From NCBI GenBank assembly GCA_963697355.1, contig CAVONV010000021.1:372001-436000 (forward strand): a stretch of DNA of 64,000 bases, read 5' to 3'. Below, one piece after another: positions 46,777-55,751 of the stretch; within the stretch, counting starts at the first letter, position 1; each line of letters opens with the position of its first letter. This stretch comes from CAVONV01 sp963697355. GTDB taxonomy: Bacteria; Acidobacteriota; Vicinamibacteria; Marinacidobacterales; DATDRI01. The translations under genes and the position numbers were made by a program. The notes beneath the pieces are model-generated. The model was not told the DNA's origin. It was given only the letters and a program-made list of their open reading frames with translations, and did not search any database.

Positions 46777-47114
46777 GGGTCCGGCGGGGAACGCTTTACC
46801 TCGCGGATCTCAATCCGCGCGAGGGAACGGAAGCCGGGAAAGTCCGGCCGGTCCTCGTGATTCAAACCGACCTGCTCAACGAGGCGGAGCATCCGTCGAC
46901 TTGGGTCCTGCCCTGTACGACTCGACTCACGGGCGAGAACCTTCTTCGCGTGCCGCTGCCGCTTGGAATGGCGGGGAACCGGCAAGACTGCGAGATCATG
47001 ATCGATCAGAGCCGCGCGATCGATAACCGTCGTTTCGTTCGGAGGCTGAAAGCCCTGCCCAGGAGTATTCTACGGGACGTCGAAGAGAAGCTACGACGCC
47101 TGGCCGAGCTGTAG
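46770..47114 (+). CDS. MazF/PemK-family endoribonuclease toxin
   Basis: The protein has 114 aa with MazF signatures: RRGTLYLADLNPREGTEAGK, shown as RRGTLYLADLNP, then RPVLVIQTD, PCTTRLTG and EIMIDQSRAID. MazF toxins cut mRNA at short sequences and are blocked by the upstream antitoxin. The gene is intact and its length is standard. Confidence 0.92.
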   Translation: MVRVRRGTLYLADLNPREGTEAGKVRPVLVIQTDLLNEAEHPSTWVLPCTTRLTGENLLRVPLPLGMAGNRQDCEIMIDQSRAIDNRRFVRRLKALPRSILRDVEEKLRRLAEL

Positions 47115-47153
47115 CACCTAAGCATCCGAAGAGCGCCCGGAGCGCCTCGACAG

Positions 47154-47241
47154 GATAGGAAGAAAGGTGCCGGAAGAAAGGTGCCAGGCACGTTGTTCCG
47201 TTATGATAGGAAGAAAGGTGCCAGGCACGTTGTTCCGTTAT
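47154..47241 (+). repeat. Tandem REP-like repeats, left of RAYT remnant
   Basis: Two full copies and one partial copy of a 33-37-bp unit with core GGTGCCAGGCACGTTGTTCC lie in tandem (47154-47171 partial, 47172-47204, 47205-47241). The core contains the palindrome GTGCC-A-GGCAC. An inverted copy lies at 47624-47662 and a solitary copy at 63134-63166. Confidence 0.85.
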
Positions 47242-47600
47242 TAACCCGACTTCTTCACTCCTTACCCGAGGCCAGTAGTGATCCAACTTGTTGAGGTCGA
47301 CGAGGAATGCGCTGCCTCTGATTCTTCTGGGGGCGGCTCGAGCGATCGTTTGCGTCATGCCATCAGGGGACTTTCGTAGATCCCTTGCGAGGTCCTTTAC
47401 TTTGATTCCATAGCGTTCTACGCCGAGGACCATCAGCAGTTCGCGCGCCCGCACCAACTCGTGAGACCTTCGGCGAGATCGCAGATCGTCGATGTCCACA
47501 CCGAGCCGTTCTCCTCGTCGAAGACTCGCTCACCTCGGGCAATCCGGTTGTACACGTGGTACATCCCGCCCTCGATGAGAATTCGATACGGCTTCGGCAT
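47241..47600 (-). pseudogene. REP-associated tyrosine transposase (RAYT) remnant
   Basis: The gene starts at ATG 47600 with MPKPYRILIEGGMYHVYNRI, here cited by the core GGMYHVYNR, typical of Y1/RAYT transposases. After about 38 residues the HUH catalytic middle is deleted. In another frame the C-terminal helix-turn-helix part resumes (LLMVLGVERYGIKVKDLA, SPDGMTQTIARAA) and ends at 47241. It is flanked by REP-like repeats, its natural substrates, in opposite orientation. Confidence 0.75.
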
Positions 47601-47623
47601 TTCTCTGACTCGCTGGCATTTCC

Positions 47624-47662
47624 TTTTATAACAGCGGAAGAACGTGCCTGGCACCTTTTCCT
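47624..47662 (-). repeat. REP-like repeat, inverted copy
   Basis: The complement reads GGTGCCAGGCACGTTCTTCC, one base from the core of the 47172-47241 copies, with a matching flank. It lies just upstream of the RAYT remnant start, so the remnant is bracketed by oppositely oriented repeats. Confidence 0.85.
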
Positions 47663-47665
47663 CTC

Positions 47666-47874
47666 TGGTGCATGAAATCGGTAGCTTCGGGAGCCTGTGC
47701 CCATACGTCCTCGTCCAATCTCCCGTCAATCACGATGGCGGCCTCCGCCCGTGCCGCAGCTAGGGCGAAAGGCTCCGATTCAGGATACGCCCGTTCTGCA
47801 ACAAGTTGGGTTCCGAACAACATCCAGACGGTCGTTACCCACAAGGGAGGTTTTGAAAGGGGCAGACGCTTCAC
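47666..47874 (-). pseudogene. Truncated DUF5916 gene (N-terminus only)
   Basis: The frame from ATG 47874 encodes a signal-like region and then AAIVIDGRLDEDVWAQAPEA, the CBM9-like start seen in DUF5916 proteins (compare IEIDGRLIEPAWQEA in the gene at 13391). The frame runs directly into the inverted REP-like repeat, and the barrel domain is gone. Confidence 0.6.
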
Positions 47875-48180
47875 GTTCGCTTTCTAGGTCTATCGTCAAT
47901 CTGGGGTCACTGCGTCCCCCACAATGATATTGCCGAGTCGGCACGAAGGCAACGGTGACAAGCTGACATCAACTGATCATCGCTTACGGTTTCGCAAGGT
48001 GTCTCAGCGGGCTCCGTGGCGGCAACAGCGACCGCGGGCTCGCTGGCTCTTTAAACCTTCCGTTGTCTATCGTCAAAACTCGTCCGCTTGCGAAATCAAG
48101 AATTTACGCCAACGTGCCCGCTCGTGGGCATACTTATCTCACAGTTGAGGTCACGCGACGGAGCCGGCAAACTCCCCCCT
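47875..48180. other. Intergenic region without recognised features
   Basis: About 300 bases between the truncated DUF5916 start and the integrase relic. No convincing ORF, RNA gene or repeat was seen. Confidence 0.5.
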
Positions 48181-48730
48181 ATGCTCCATATTCTCATCTT
48201 CCTCATCTCCGTCGGCGCCCGTGCCATTCGGACGACGTGTCGCCGCCGCGCCGACCTCGTGCTGGAAAACCTCGCACTGCGACAGCAAGTGGCGGCGCCC
48301 GCCGCGCCCACCGTTCGAGGACGTCGATCGAGCCTTCTGGGTGGCGCTCCGCCAATCGTGGCCTGGCTGGACCAGTCGTCTTGTCATCGTCAAGGCCGAC
48401 ACCGTTGCGTGGTGGCATCGGGAACGATTCCGGCGATTCTGGGCGAAGATTTCACAGCGACGCCATCCCGGGCGGCCTCGCCTCGACGCCGAGATTCGTC
48501 AGCTGATCCGGACGATGGCCCAGGATGGCTGGGGCGCACCACGTATCCACGCCGAGCTTACAAAGCTCGGGTTCGTCCTATCAGAGATAACCGTTTCGCG
48601 TTATATGCCACGCCGTCCGGTCGAACCCGACCAAGTGAAGCGATGGGTCGCGTTCCTGCGAAACCATAAGGACGACATAGCCGCGATGGACTTGTTCACG
48701 GTACCGACGGTCGAATACGTTACTTGTTCG
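48181..48730 (+). pseudogene. IS integrase-core transposase relic
   Basis: The start at 48181 (MLHILIFLISVGARAI, then RADLVLENLALRQQV) is typical of a family of integrase-core transposases. A frameshift near 48300 moves to a frame with DVDRAFWVALRQSWPG, ADTVAWWHRERF, GWGAPRIHAELTKLGF and DDIAAMDLFTVPT. After about 48720 the catalytic core is lost. No terminal repeats could be fixed. Confidence 0.7.
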
Positions 48731-49092
48731 TTGCTGGGTCGCGAAGGCCTAGGTCCCGTCCGGATTGATATTGACGAGGGACAGGTATCGACATTTCCGT
48801 ATGGTTCGGAAATGAAGGTCGCATACTTGTTAACCGCGGCGCTTCTCAGCCGCCATCGCCTTCTACAATCTTGCAAGCATCTCCTTGTCCACGATCTCCA
48901 GAGAAGATCGTACTAGGTCCGGCCCGAGTACCCTTGGCTGCGGAATCTAAGCAAAAAGAATTTGAAGTGGAAACTGCGGCCGCGACTTCCGCGGCTCCAC
49001 CTCGTGCGGTGCCAAAATTCAGCCGACGAAAATCACATCATCACGAGATCTTCGCGGTGACAAACCGCCAGGCTCGAGCAGGCAAGGGTCAG
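48731..49092. other. Region without recognised features
   Basis: About 360 bases after the integrase relic. An open frame continues to 48916 but its translation matches no family I know. The rest is noncoding. Confidence 0.4.
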
Positions 49093-49487
49093 CTACGGGA
49101 CGATTCGCAGCACCCGCACCTCCCGGTCGCGGGTATAGGTGAAAGAAGCGCGAGGTAAGAAAAGCGACTTCACTGCGGGCGTAGCGGGGTAAGGATTGCT
49201 GAAACACCGTTCTGTCCGTCTTCGGTCCGGATAACGTAGACCTTGTCTCCGAAAGCACCGATGTTGAGAGCTGTCGAGATACTAAGAGCAACGAATCGTT
49301 CTTCCGGGTCGACGGCGAGAGAAGTAACGTGACGTCCTTTGAGAATCTCGTGGTAGCCTGAGCCTCCGGCAAGCGACCACTCGACCCGGTAGGGTCCGCG
49401 GTCTCGATAAGAGTCCCAGGCAACCCAGCCGTTGCCGGCGCGAAGGAAACTGGTTCCCGACGCTTCGACCCGTTTGGGCGATTTCAC
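49093..49487 (-). pseudogene. C-terminal fragment of a beta-propeller-like protein, frameshifted
   Basis: The first frame reads AGNGWVAWDSYRDRGPYRV and DKVYVIRTEDGQN, repeats typical of a propeller. After about 49200 the reading continues in a second frame (LPRYARSEVAFLTSRFF) and then a third (YTRDREVRVLRIVP, ending at TAG 49093-49095). Two small indels thus separate a coherent C-terminus. The upstream part is missing. Confidence 0.5.
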
Positions 49488-49490
49488 ACC

Positions 49491-50247
49491 CTAATACCAG
49501 CTGCCGAGTGCAACCCTGATCGCCTCTCCACTTACGCCGCTGGATTCCTCGGATGCGAGGAATGCGATCATCTCGGCGACTTCCTGGGGCGTGGCAACGC
49601 GGCCAGGCGGATACAATGCCGCCCGTTCCTTCCACACCTGATCGGTCGTGATACCGCGATCCTTCGCCTCTTGGCGGGCCGAACGTTCGGCCATCTCCGT
49701 CCGAACCCAGCCGGGCAAAACAGCGTTCGATGTAATGCCGTAAGCTCCGCCGTCCACCGCAACCGAGCGCATTAATCCCAGCAGCCCGTGTTTGGAGCTG
49801 TTGTATGCACTTCCGGCGGGTTCGGCGATCAAGCCAGCGGTAGAGCTCGTATAAACAATGCGCCCGAATTGGCGTTCGATCATTCCCGGCAATACGAGTC
49901 TCGAGAGATGGAATGGACCATCGAGATTGACCCGCATCGTCTCACTCCAAACGTCTGGTTGCTGTTCCCAGACGACCCGCTCGTGCGCTGAGCCGATACC
50001 GTGGTTGCATACAAGGATCTCGATCGGCCCCAGTCGTTGCTCAGCCTCCGCGACCGCGTGCGCACAACCCTCTGGACTTCCGAGATCTGCCACCGAATAC
50101 TCGAGCCCGACATCTACCAGTTCCTTCTGGCTTCGGGCAACGCACATCACTTTGGCGCCACGTGACGCCAGGAGCTCTGCAGTCGCACGCCCTATTCCGC
50201 GGCCCCCGCCCGTGATTAGAGCTGACGCGCCCTTCGACTCCAGCCAT
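49491..50247 (-). pseudogene. SDR-family oxidoreductase, single-base frameshift near the start
   Basis: The main frame carries the SDR motifs NHG, YNSSKHG (catalytic Tyr and Lys) and PGWVRTEM. The Rossmann motif LITGGGRGIGRATAELL lies upstream in the same frame but has no start codon. ATG 50247, behind an AGGAG site, is in another frame. Ignoring the T at 50223 joins the two and gives MAGVEGRVALITGGGRGIG. The gene therefore looks whole except for one extra base. Confidence 0.8.
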
Positions 50248-50273
50248 GCTTCACATACTCCTTGCGGTAGTAA

Positions 50274-51240
50274 TCAACCGGATTGAGGGCCCGATTTAAG
50301 GATCTGGTACACCGCCTTCGAGATCTGAATATCCTGGACTGCGACACCGGTGAGGTCGGCGACGGTGATTTGGGAGTCAGCGGTACGCTGCAGCGCCGGG
50401 TCGACGATGACCTTGCCGAGCTCGAGGACGTCGCTCGTCCTGCAACACTCCGGCTTTCAGCGCGTGATAGATCTCGCCGCGCACCCGGCACTGCTCGATG
50501 CTGTCAGCGACCACGATGTCCGCCTTGCCGAGGATTGCGGGTTCGAGCTCGTTCTTCTCCAGGGTGTCGGAGCCCATCGCGGTGATGTGGGTGCCCTCTC
50601 TGATCTGCTCGGCGCGCAGCAGCGGGTTGTGGGACGGTGTGGAGGTGACGATGAGGTTGCAGGTGTCGGCGATCTCGTCGCTGTTCATGGTGGTCTGGAT
50701 CTCAAGTCCGTGCCCGCTCATCGCCTCACGATAGGCTTCGAGCTCCTCCTCGCTCGTTCCCCACACGATGACGTCCCTGCAATCGACGATCGGCAGCAGG
50801 GCCTCCACCTGCATCTTGCCCTGCACCCCGGCGCCAAAGACTCCGATGCGTTCTACTTTCTTTGGGGCCAGATACTTGGCGACGACCGCCCCGGCCGCAG
50901 CCGTGCGCACATTGGTGAGGTGGCACTCATCGAGGAGAATGCACTCCAGCTGGGCGGTTTTCTGGCTGAACACCAACATCAAGCCGTCGGCCGGAGGCAG
51001 GCCGAGCTTGATGTTGTCGTAGAAACCCGACGCGACCTTGATGACGAAGTAGTCATCGTTTTTGATGTAGCCGTACTTGATGTGGACGTCACCGGGAGGG
51101 TCCTCGAAGACCAGCTCCCCCACCGGCGGCACCACGACCTTGCCCTCGGAGTAGGCGATGAAGCCCTCTTCGATCGCCGTTGTCACGTCGATTCGCTCTA
51201 GTGCGCGCTCGATCTGCTCACGATTGAAGATCTCTGGCAT
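50274..51240 (-). pseudogene. Ornithine cyclodeaminase/mu-crystallin family protein, frameshifted
   Basis: From ATG 51240 (GGGAGGA site upstream) the frame encodes VKVASGFYDN-like, LLDECHLTNVRTAAAGA and VERIGVFGAGVQGKMQVEAL, the NAD-binding core. One extra base near 50430 diverts the frame. In the shifted frame the normal C-terminus follows (LELGKVIVDPALQ, ITVADLTGVAVQDI), ending at TGA 50274-50276. Family members act on ornithine, alanine or other imino/amino acids; the substrate is unknown. It lies 26 bases upstream of the SDR gene. Confidence 0.82.
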
Positions 51241-51431
51241 GGCGGTCCTCCCCATTAGCCTCCTGGCGGCGCAGCACCTTGCCGTGCCTGCGCGATAATA
51301 CCAGAGGCCGTAGCAAACAGTCACCGCTGAATAGGTGTGCGTAAGGAATCGGTCGAGTTGCTAAATGTGATAAAAGGCATCCGTGGAGATCCTGGTTTTA
51401 CACTGAATTTCTCGGAGATGAGGAGTAACAA

Positions 51432-52082
51432 ATGAGTCAAGAAATGTTTGGCCGGCTGGCCGAGGCTGTAGTCAAGGGGCAAAAGGATGATGCCAAAGCC
51501 TTAGCAAAGGAAGCGCTAGAAAAGGGGCTAGACCCGCTGCAATGTATTACTGAAGGACTTACCCAGGGTATCCAAAAGGTTGGGGAACTGTTCGCATCGG
51601 GCGAGTATTTCTTGCCTGAGCTGATCATGGGTGCCGATGCGATGAAAACGGCTTTAGATATCTTGGAGCCGGCCTTGGTTGGTAACCAGGTCCGCGAAGT
51701 CGTTGGGACCGTTGTTCTTGGTACCGTTGAAGGGGACCTACACGAGATCGGTAAGAAACTGGTGGGGACGATGTTGACCGCCAACGGCTTCAAAGTGATT
51801 GACATTGGCGCGGACAAAACTGCATCCGAGTTCATTGATGCTGTAAAAGAGTCCGGTGCAAATCTTGTGGGCGCTTCTGCATTGCTGACCACGTCAATGC
51901 TCAAGCAAAAGGATCTGATCGGGGCTCTCGAAGACGCAGGTTTACGAGAGCAGGTCATGGTCATGGTTGGGGGCGCGCCGGTGACGGAAAGCTACGCAAA
52001 GCAAATTGGCGCGGATGGCTATGCCGAAGACGCGATTTCTGCTGTTCATCTTGCCATGCGCCTAGTTGACTCCCCCGCCTAA
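51432..52082 (+). CDS. Corrinoid protein of a methyltransferase system (MttC/MtgC-like)
   Basis: The protein has 216 aa. A helical cap (about 1-85) precedes the B12-binding Rossmann domain with GDLHEIGKKL, in which His104 would coordinate cobalt, and GASALLTTSM and GGAPVTESYAKQIGADGY. It carries a methyl group from an MttB-type enzyme to an acceptor pathway. GATGAGGAG precedes the ATG. It is followed 99 bases later by the MttB-like gene. Codon and base use is AT-richer than in neighbouring genes. Confidence 0.93.
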   Translation: MSQEMFGRLAEAVVKGQKDDAKALAKEALEKGLDPLQCITEGLTQGIQKVGELFASGEYFLPELIMGADAMKTALDILEPALVGNQVREVVGTVVLGTVEGDLHEIGKKLVGTMLTANGFKVIDIGADKTASEFIDAVKESGANLVGASALLTTSMLKQKDLIGALEDAGLREQVMVMVGGAPVTESYAKQIGADGYAEDAISAVHLAMRLVDSPA

Positions 52083-52181
52083 CAAACTACCAGCTAGGAC
52101 AAATCCCCGTGAATGTGAATTATGTTTCCCCAATTCGAAGGCAAGATTCGCTATTTGAAAGTAACACTTGGAGGTGAGCCG

Positions 52182-53642
52182 ATGCGTCCCAAACTAAACC
52201 TTCTTTCAGATGAGCTCGTCAAGCAAATCATCGAAGAAGGATTTGCCCTGTTAATGAACCCTGGTATTCAGGTTCATAACGATGAAGCGCTTTCTTTGTT
52301 GGCTGATGCAGGCGCAGAGGTCGACATGGAAAGCAAAATCGCCAAGATTCCAGAAAAGATTGCCCGGCAGGCCCTGGATACTCGACCGTCTGAATTTTAT
52401 CTTTACGATTTAGATGGGAATCAAGTTGTTCACTATGGAGGAGATAGTGTCCAATTCGATCCTGGATCAGGAGGAATCACGATTCTGGATAGTGAAACCC
52501 AAAAGCAGCGCCAGGCGCTCACCGAGGATTCGTCAAATTTGTCAAGCTCGTGGAAACGATTCCCCAACTGGATGCACAAAGCACGGCCTTTATCACCTCT
52601 GATGTGCCTGAGGCTATCGGCGATCTTTACCGTCTTTATTTGGCGCTGAATTATATGCGAAAACCTATCATCACCGGCGCTTTCGAAAAAGAAACCTGGT
52701 GGACGATGAAAGATATGCTCGTTGCCGTGGTTGGAAGTGAAAAAGACTTGGCAGAGAAACCGATTGCGGTTTTTGACGCCTGCCCATCCCCTCCACTGAA
52801 GTGGAGCGATATCACATGCCAGAATTTGATCGACTGCGCCAAAACGAGCGTCCCGGCCCAATTGATTTCCATGCCAATGGCCGGCGCGACATCGGTTGTC
52901 ACGATTGCCGGCGCGGTGGTGCAGCATACTGCAGAGTGCCTGAGCGGTGTGACCATCAACCAATTGGCAAACCCGGGCGCGCCGATTGTTTGGGGTGGCT
53001 CTCCCGCCACCTTTGATATGCGCAAGGGGACAACCCCCATGGGCGCAATAGGCACCTGGATGATCAATTGTGCTTACGTTCAAGTGGGCAAAGAATTAGG
53101 CATGCCCACTCATTCATATCTTGGGATGAGTGACGCCAAGATCGTCGATGCCCAATGTGGCCTGGAATCCTCTAGCGCCTTCATGGCTGCCTTGGCCGGG
53201 GCTAACATGGTTTCCGGCGCCGGGATGATGGACTTTGAAAGCTGCCTGAGCTACGAAAAACTGGTGATTGACGCCGAGATCATTGGTATGGCCAAACGCC
53301 TGATCGCCGGGATAGACGGCCGCCAGACACCCATCGCGCTCGATATCGTACAGGAGACTCGGACACAAGGCAGACTATTTGGGTCACCCCCATACGATGA
53401 GATGGTTCCGTGAGGAATTGTATATCCCTTCTGAAGTGATTGACCGAGACACCCTGGAGGCATGGGAGAAGAAAGGGTCAAAATCCACCTGGGAACGGGC
53501 ACAAGACCGAGTGAATTCACTCCTAACGCAATATCAACCATCGCCAATATCAGATGAGGTCAAGAAAGAACTTCGCGATCTCACCACCAGGGCGGCTAAT
53601 AAAGCCGGTATGAAGAAATTACCTGACATATCTTTTGAATAG
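52182..53642 (+). pseudogene. Non-pyrrolysine MttB-family (quaternary amine) methyltransferase, two frameshifts
   Basis: From ATG 52182 (GGAGG at 52170-52174) the frame reads RPKLNLLSDELVKQI and so on, the MttB start. A missing T after 52530 moves to the frame with FVKLVETIPQLDAQ, PLKWSDITCQNL and the long barrel. An extra A at 53372 moves to the last frame (GHPHTMRWFREELYIP to 53642). Restoring both gives a full-length enzyme of about 486 aa. No in-frame TAG was seen at the pyrrolysine site, so it is MtgB-like. The substrate is unknown; glycine betaine is one precedent. Confidence 0.85.
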
Positions 53643-53773
53643 ATCCGATGGCGAAGTCCCGGAATTCGGAGATCGCCTCGGGTGGGCCCGGGCAGTCCGT
53701 CCGTAACACTCGCAACCCATATTGGATATCCACATCCGAGATTTTTACAATTACGCTTCATCGGACGAATGAC

Positions 53774-54346
53774 ATGATGGTGAGACAATTTTCGGTGTGC
53801 CCACAAGGCTTTTCGGTGCTTCTTGCGCTCGCCCTATGCACGTCTTGTTACTCGAATCCCCCGGCGACTTATTTGCTTCCCTCAGGGCGCGAAGTGAATG
53901 TCTACTTTGCAGATGTCATGGAGGACCAATGGCATCTGGTTTATCGCACCCAGTTGAGGTTGACCGACGAGTTCGTGTGGGCGCACATGCACCTCCCCGA
54001 CCCGGCCTATCCCGAGAGTTGGTATGCTCCCATGCCGAATCATCTGCTTCCACAGCACTACGCGCTTCAGTGCGAGGCCGATGGCCTGCAGCAAGACGTT
54101 CAGGACGAAGCCGAGAAAGCAGGTGTGAATCGTGCCGTGATCCTACCGACCTCTACCCACTGGGAGTTCGAGAGGTTCGACGGTTGGTACCCTGTCTTCA
54201 GCGTAGGCCGCTCAGTTGAATTCACACTTGAGCAAAATGATCGCGGGGTGTGGAAGAAGACGGTCGGCTGGATCGAAGGAAAGTGTGGACCCGAGGAGGC
54301 CGCCGAACAAGGCGCTGAACCTGACGAGCGCCCAGAAGGGAGATAG
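53774..54346 (+). CDS. Hypothetical lipoprotein in an integron cassette
   Basis: From ATG 53774 the protein has 190 aa with a lipoprotein signal (LLALALCTSC). The mature part has mixed beta and alpha character and no known motif. Its last codons (EEAAEQGAEPDERPEGR) are read from the first arm of an attC site, and the stop lies in that site's loop, as often happens in cassette genes. Upstream in-frame starts lack a clear site. No intI gene is in the window. Confidence 0.65.
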   Translation: MMVRQFSVCPQGFSVLLALALCTSCYSNPPATYLLPSGREVNVYFADVMEDQWHLVYRTQLRLTDEFVWAHMHLPDPAYPESWYAPMPNHLLPQHYALQCEADGLQQDVQDEAEKAGVNRAVILPTSTHWEFERFDGWYPVFSVGRSVEFTLEQNDRGVWKKTVGWIEGKCGPEEAAEQGAEPDERPEGR

Positions 54347-54379
54347 TTCGGCGCTCGCAGGTTAGCGCCGCTGTTATGC
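54302..54379 (+). other. Integron attC recombination site
   Basis: The 78-bp site begins with R''-like GCCGAAC (54302-54308) and ends with R'-like GTTATGC (54373-54379). The arms AACAAGGCGCTGAACCTGACG and its partner are nearly perfect complements (shown by GGCGCT...GAGCGCC against GGCGCT...AGCGCC), with two unpaired bases on one arm, like the extrahelical bases recognised by IntI. A short unpaired loop lies in the middle. Confidence 0.75.
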
Positions 54380-54490
54380 GGACTTCGCATTGTTGGACAA
54401 TGGTATCGGCTGAACTACGGCCTGAAACGGTAGGGACTTTCTTCTTCCATCGTTGACGAGCCGGTCGAATCTTGACATGCTCAACTCGAC

Positions 54491-55324
54491 GTGAATGAAA
54501 AAACAATCGACGCCGCGCTCGCATACGACGCGCTGGCCGGAGACTACGACAACCTTTCTTCAGATTGCGATGCCTCCGCAGAGTCAACATACGAAACGTT
54601 GCTACAGCTGTTGCCTCAGCTACACAGCGCGTCGCGCATCCTAGACTGCGCGTGTGGCACCGGGATCGAATGTCTCTCACTTGCAAGACACGGATACTCC
54701 GTTCACGGATCTGACGCTAGTCCAGGCATGCTGGAGCATGCCCGAAGGAGATTCCAAAGTCACGGACTGAAGATCCCGACAACTCAGTGCACTTGGGAAG
54801 AACTGCCTCACCGGTTCAAAACCGGTTCTTTCGACATCGTCTTATGCTTGGGAAACTCAATCAGCCACTGCCTTAGCCAATCATCTCTGCTCGCTTCACT
54901 GCGAGGTATGTCCGCAGTTACGGCCGTCGAAGGGACTCTTGTCATCCAGCTGCGTGACTGGGATCGTCTGCTGGCGGAGAAACCTAGATTCACCATCGGG
55001 TCTGCGCAACGTCAGGGTCAACGACAATTGATCCCAATATACATATGGGACCTCCAGAAATTGTGGCAACCAAGCAACCTGGAAATCGTTTTTCTTGAAT
55101 TGGAAGGTGACCTTGTGCGCCCTCGAAGCTACACATTACCATTTTGCCCGATCCCTTCTGACGCTCTCCTACAGTCAATTCGCGACGCTGGCTTCACAGA
55201 TGTCAAGCGTCATGAACTTGAAGACCGCGGCTGGTACACTTTGCGTGCAACGAAGGATAGGAATCGGATTCCCGGTCCGTCCACTGGAGCTCGAGCAGAT
55301 ACCAGGTGTTGCACGTGGGATTGA
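54491..55324 (+). CDS. Class I SAM-dependent methyltransferase
   Basis: The open frame has 277 aa from GTG 54491. Motif I is ILDCACGTGIECLSL, motif II-like VHGSDASPGML, and post-motif FDIVLCLGNSISHCL. The natural C-terminus is probably near DRGWYTLRATK (about residue 256), because the last 20 residues lie in the coding region of a convergent gene. The substrate is unknown. It lies 111 bases downstream of the attC site and may be a second cassette. Confidence 0.82.
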   Translation: MNEKTIDAALAYDALAGDYDNLSSDCDASAESTYETLLQLLPQLHSASRILDCACGTGIECLSLARHGYSVHGSDASPGMLEHARRRFQSHGLKIPTTQCTWEELPHRFKTGSFDIVLCLGNSISHCLSQSSLLASLRGMSAVTAVEGTLVIQLRDWDRLLAEKPRFTIGSAQRQGQRQLIPIYIWDLQKLWQPSNLEIVFLELEGDLVRPRSYTLPFCPIPSDALLQSIRDAGFTDVKRHELEDRGWYTLRATKDRNRIPGPSTGARADTRCCTWD

Positions 55325-55751
55325 GGTTGATGAGTGTCGCGGTGCCTTGGCGATCGTTCTCGCCCCGGATTTCGATGGTGGCGCTCGCACGAAACGGCTG
55401 GAGGTCGACGACGGTTTTGGGCCGACGGGCGGAAAACGCTTCGGCCTGCCGGCTCAGTACGTCGGGGCTTGGCCGAGGTATCGCCAGTCGCTGAGGAAGC
55501 ACCGGAATATCCGCTTCCTCGGGATGCGACGTTTCTGCTCGCTTCGGCGGCGACGGCTTCTTCGGCGTCGCCTGCCGAATCCAAAGTTGAGTCAACCGTT
55601 GCCACTGAGCCCGGCCAAGCTCGGGAGGAGCAGCGTCGGATCCAATACGAACAAAGACTAAGACACCGATCCCCAATGCGAGAAGGAGTAAGATAGGCCA
55701 CTTTTTCCGGACGTAGTTCAGCATGAATTCACATGTTACCCGCTGGTTCAT
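55203..55751 (-). CDS. Hypothetical membrane-anchored protein
   Basis: The frame has 182 aa with one membrane helix (WPILLLLALGIGVLVFV) and an outer Pro/Arg-rich part. Its C-terminus (about the last 40 residues) overlaps the methyltransferase end by 122 bases. One of the two C-termini is likely the product of a junction near 55258. No family was recognised. Confidence 0.5.
   Translation of the reverse strand: MNQRVTCEFMLNYVRKKWPILLLLALGIGVLVFVRIGSDAAPPELGRAQWQRLTQLWIRQATPKKPSPPKRAETSHPEEADIPVLPQRLAIPRPSPDVLSRQAEAFSARRPKTVVDLQPFRASATIEIRGENDRQGTATLINLNPTCNTWYLLELQWTDRESDSYPSLHAKCTSRGLQVHDA

Noticed and set aside
51241..51431. Cobalamin riboswitch before the corrinoid gene
   Set aside because: The leader lacks the conserved B12-box; only an ordinary Shine-Dalgarno site is visible.
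52182..53642. Pyrrolysine-containing MttB
   Set aside because: No in-frame TAG was found in the central barrel; the breaks are frameshifts, not amber stops.
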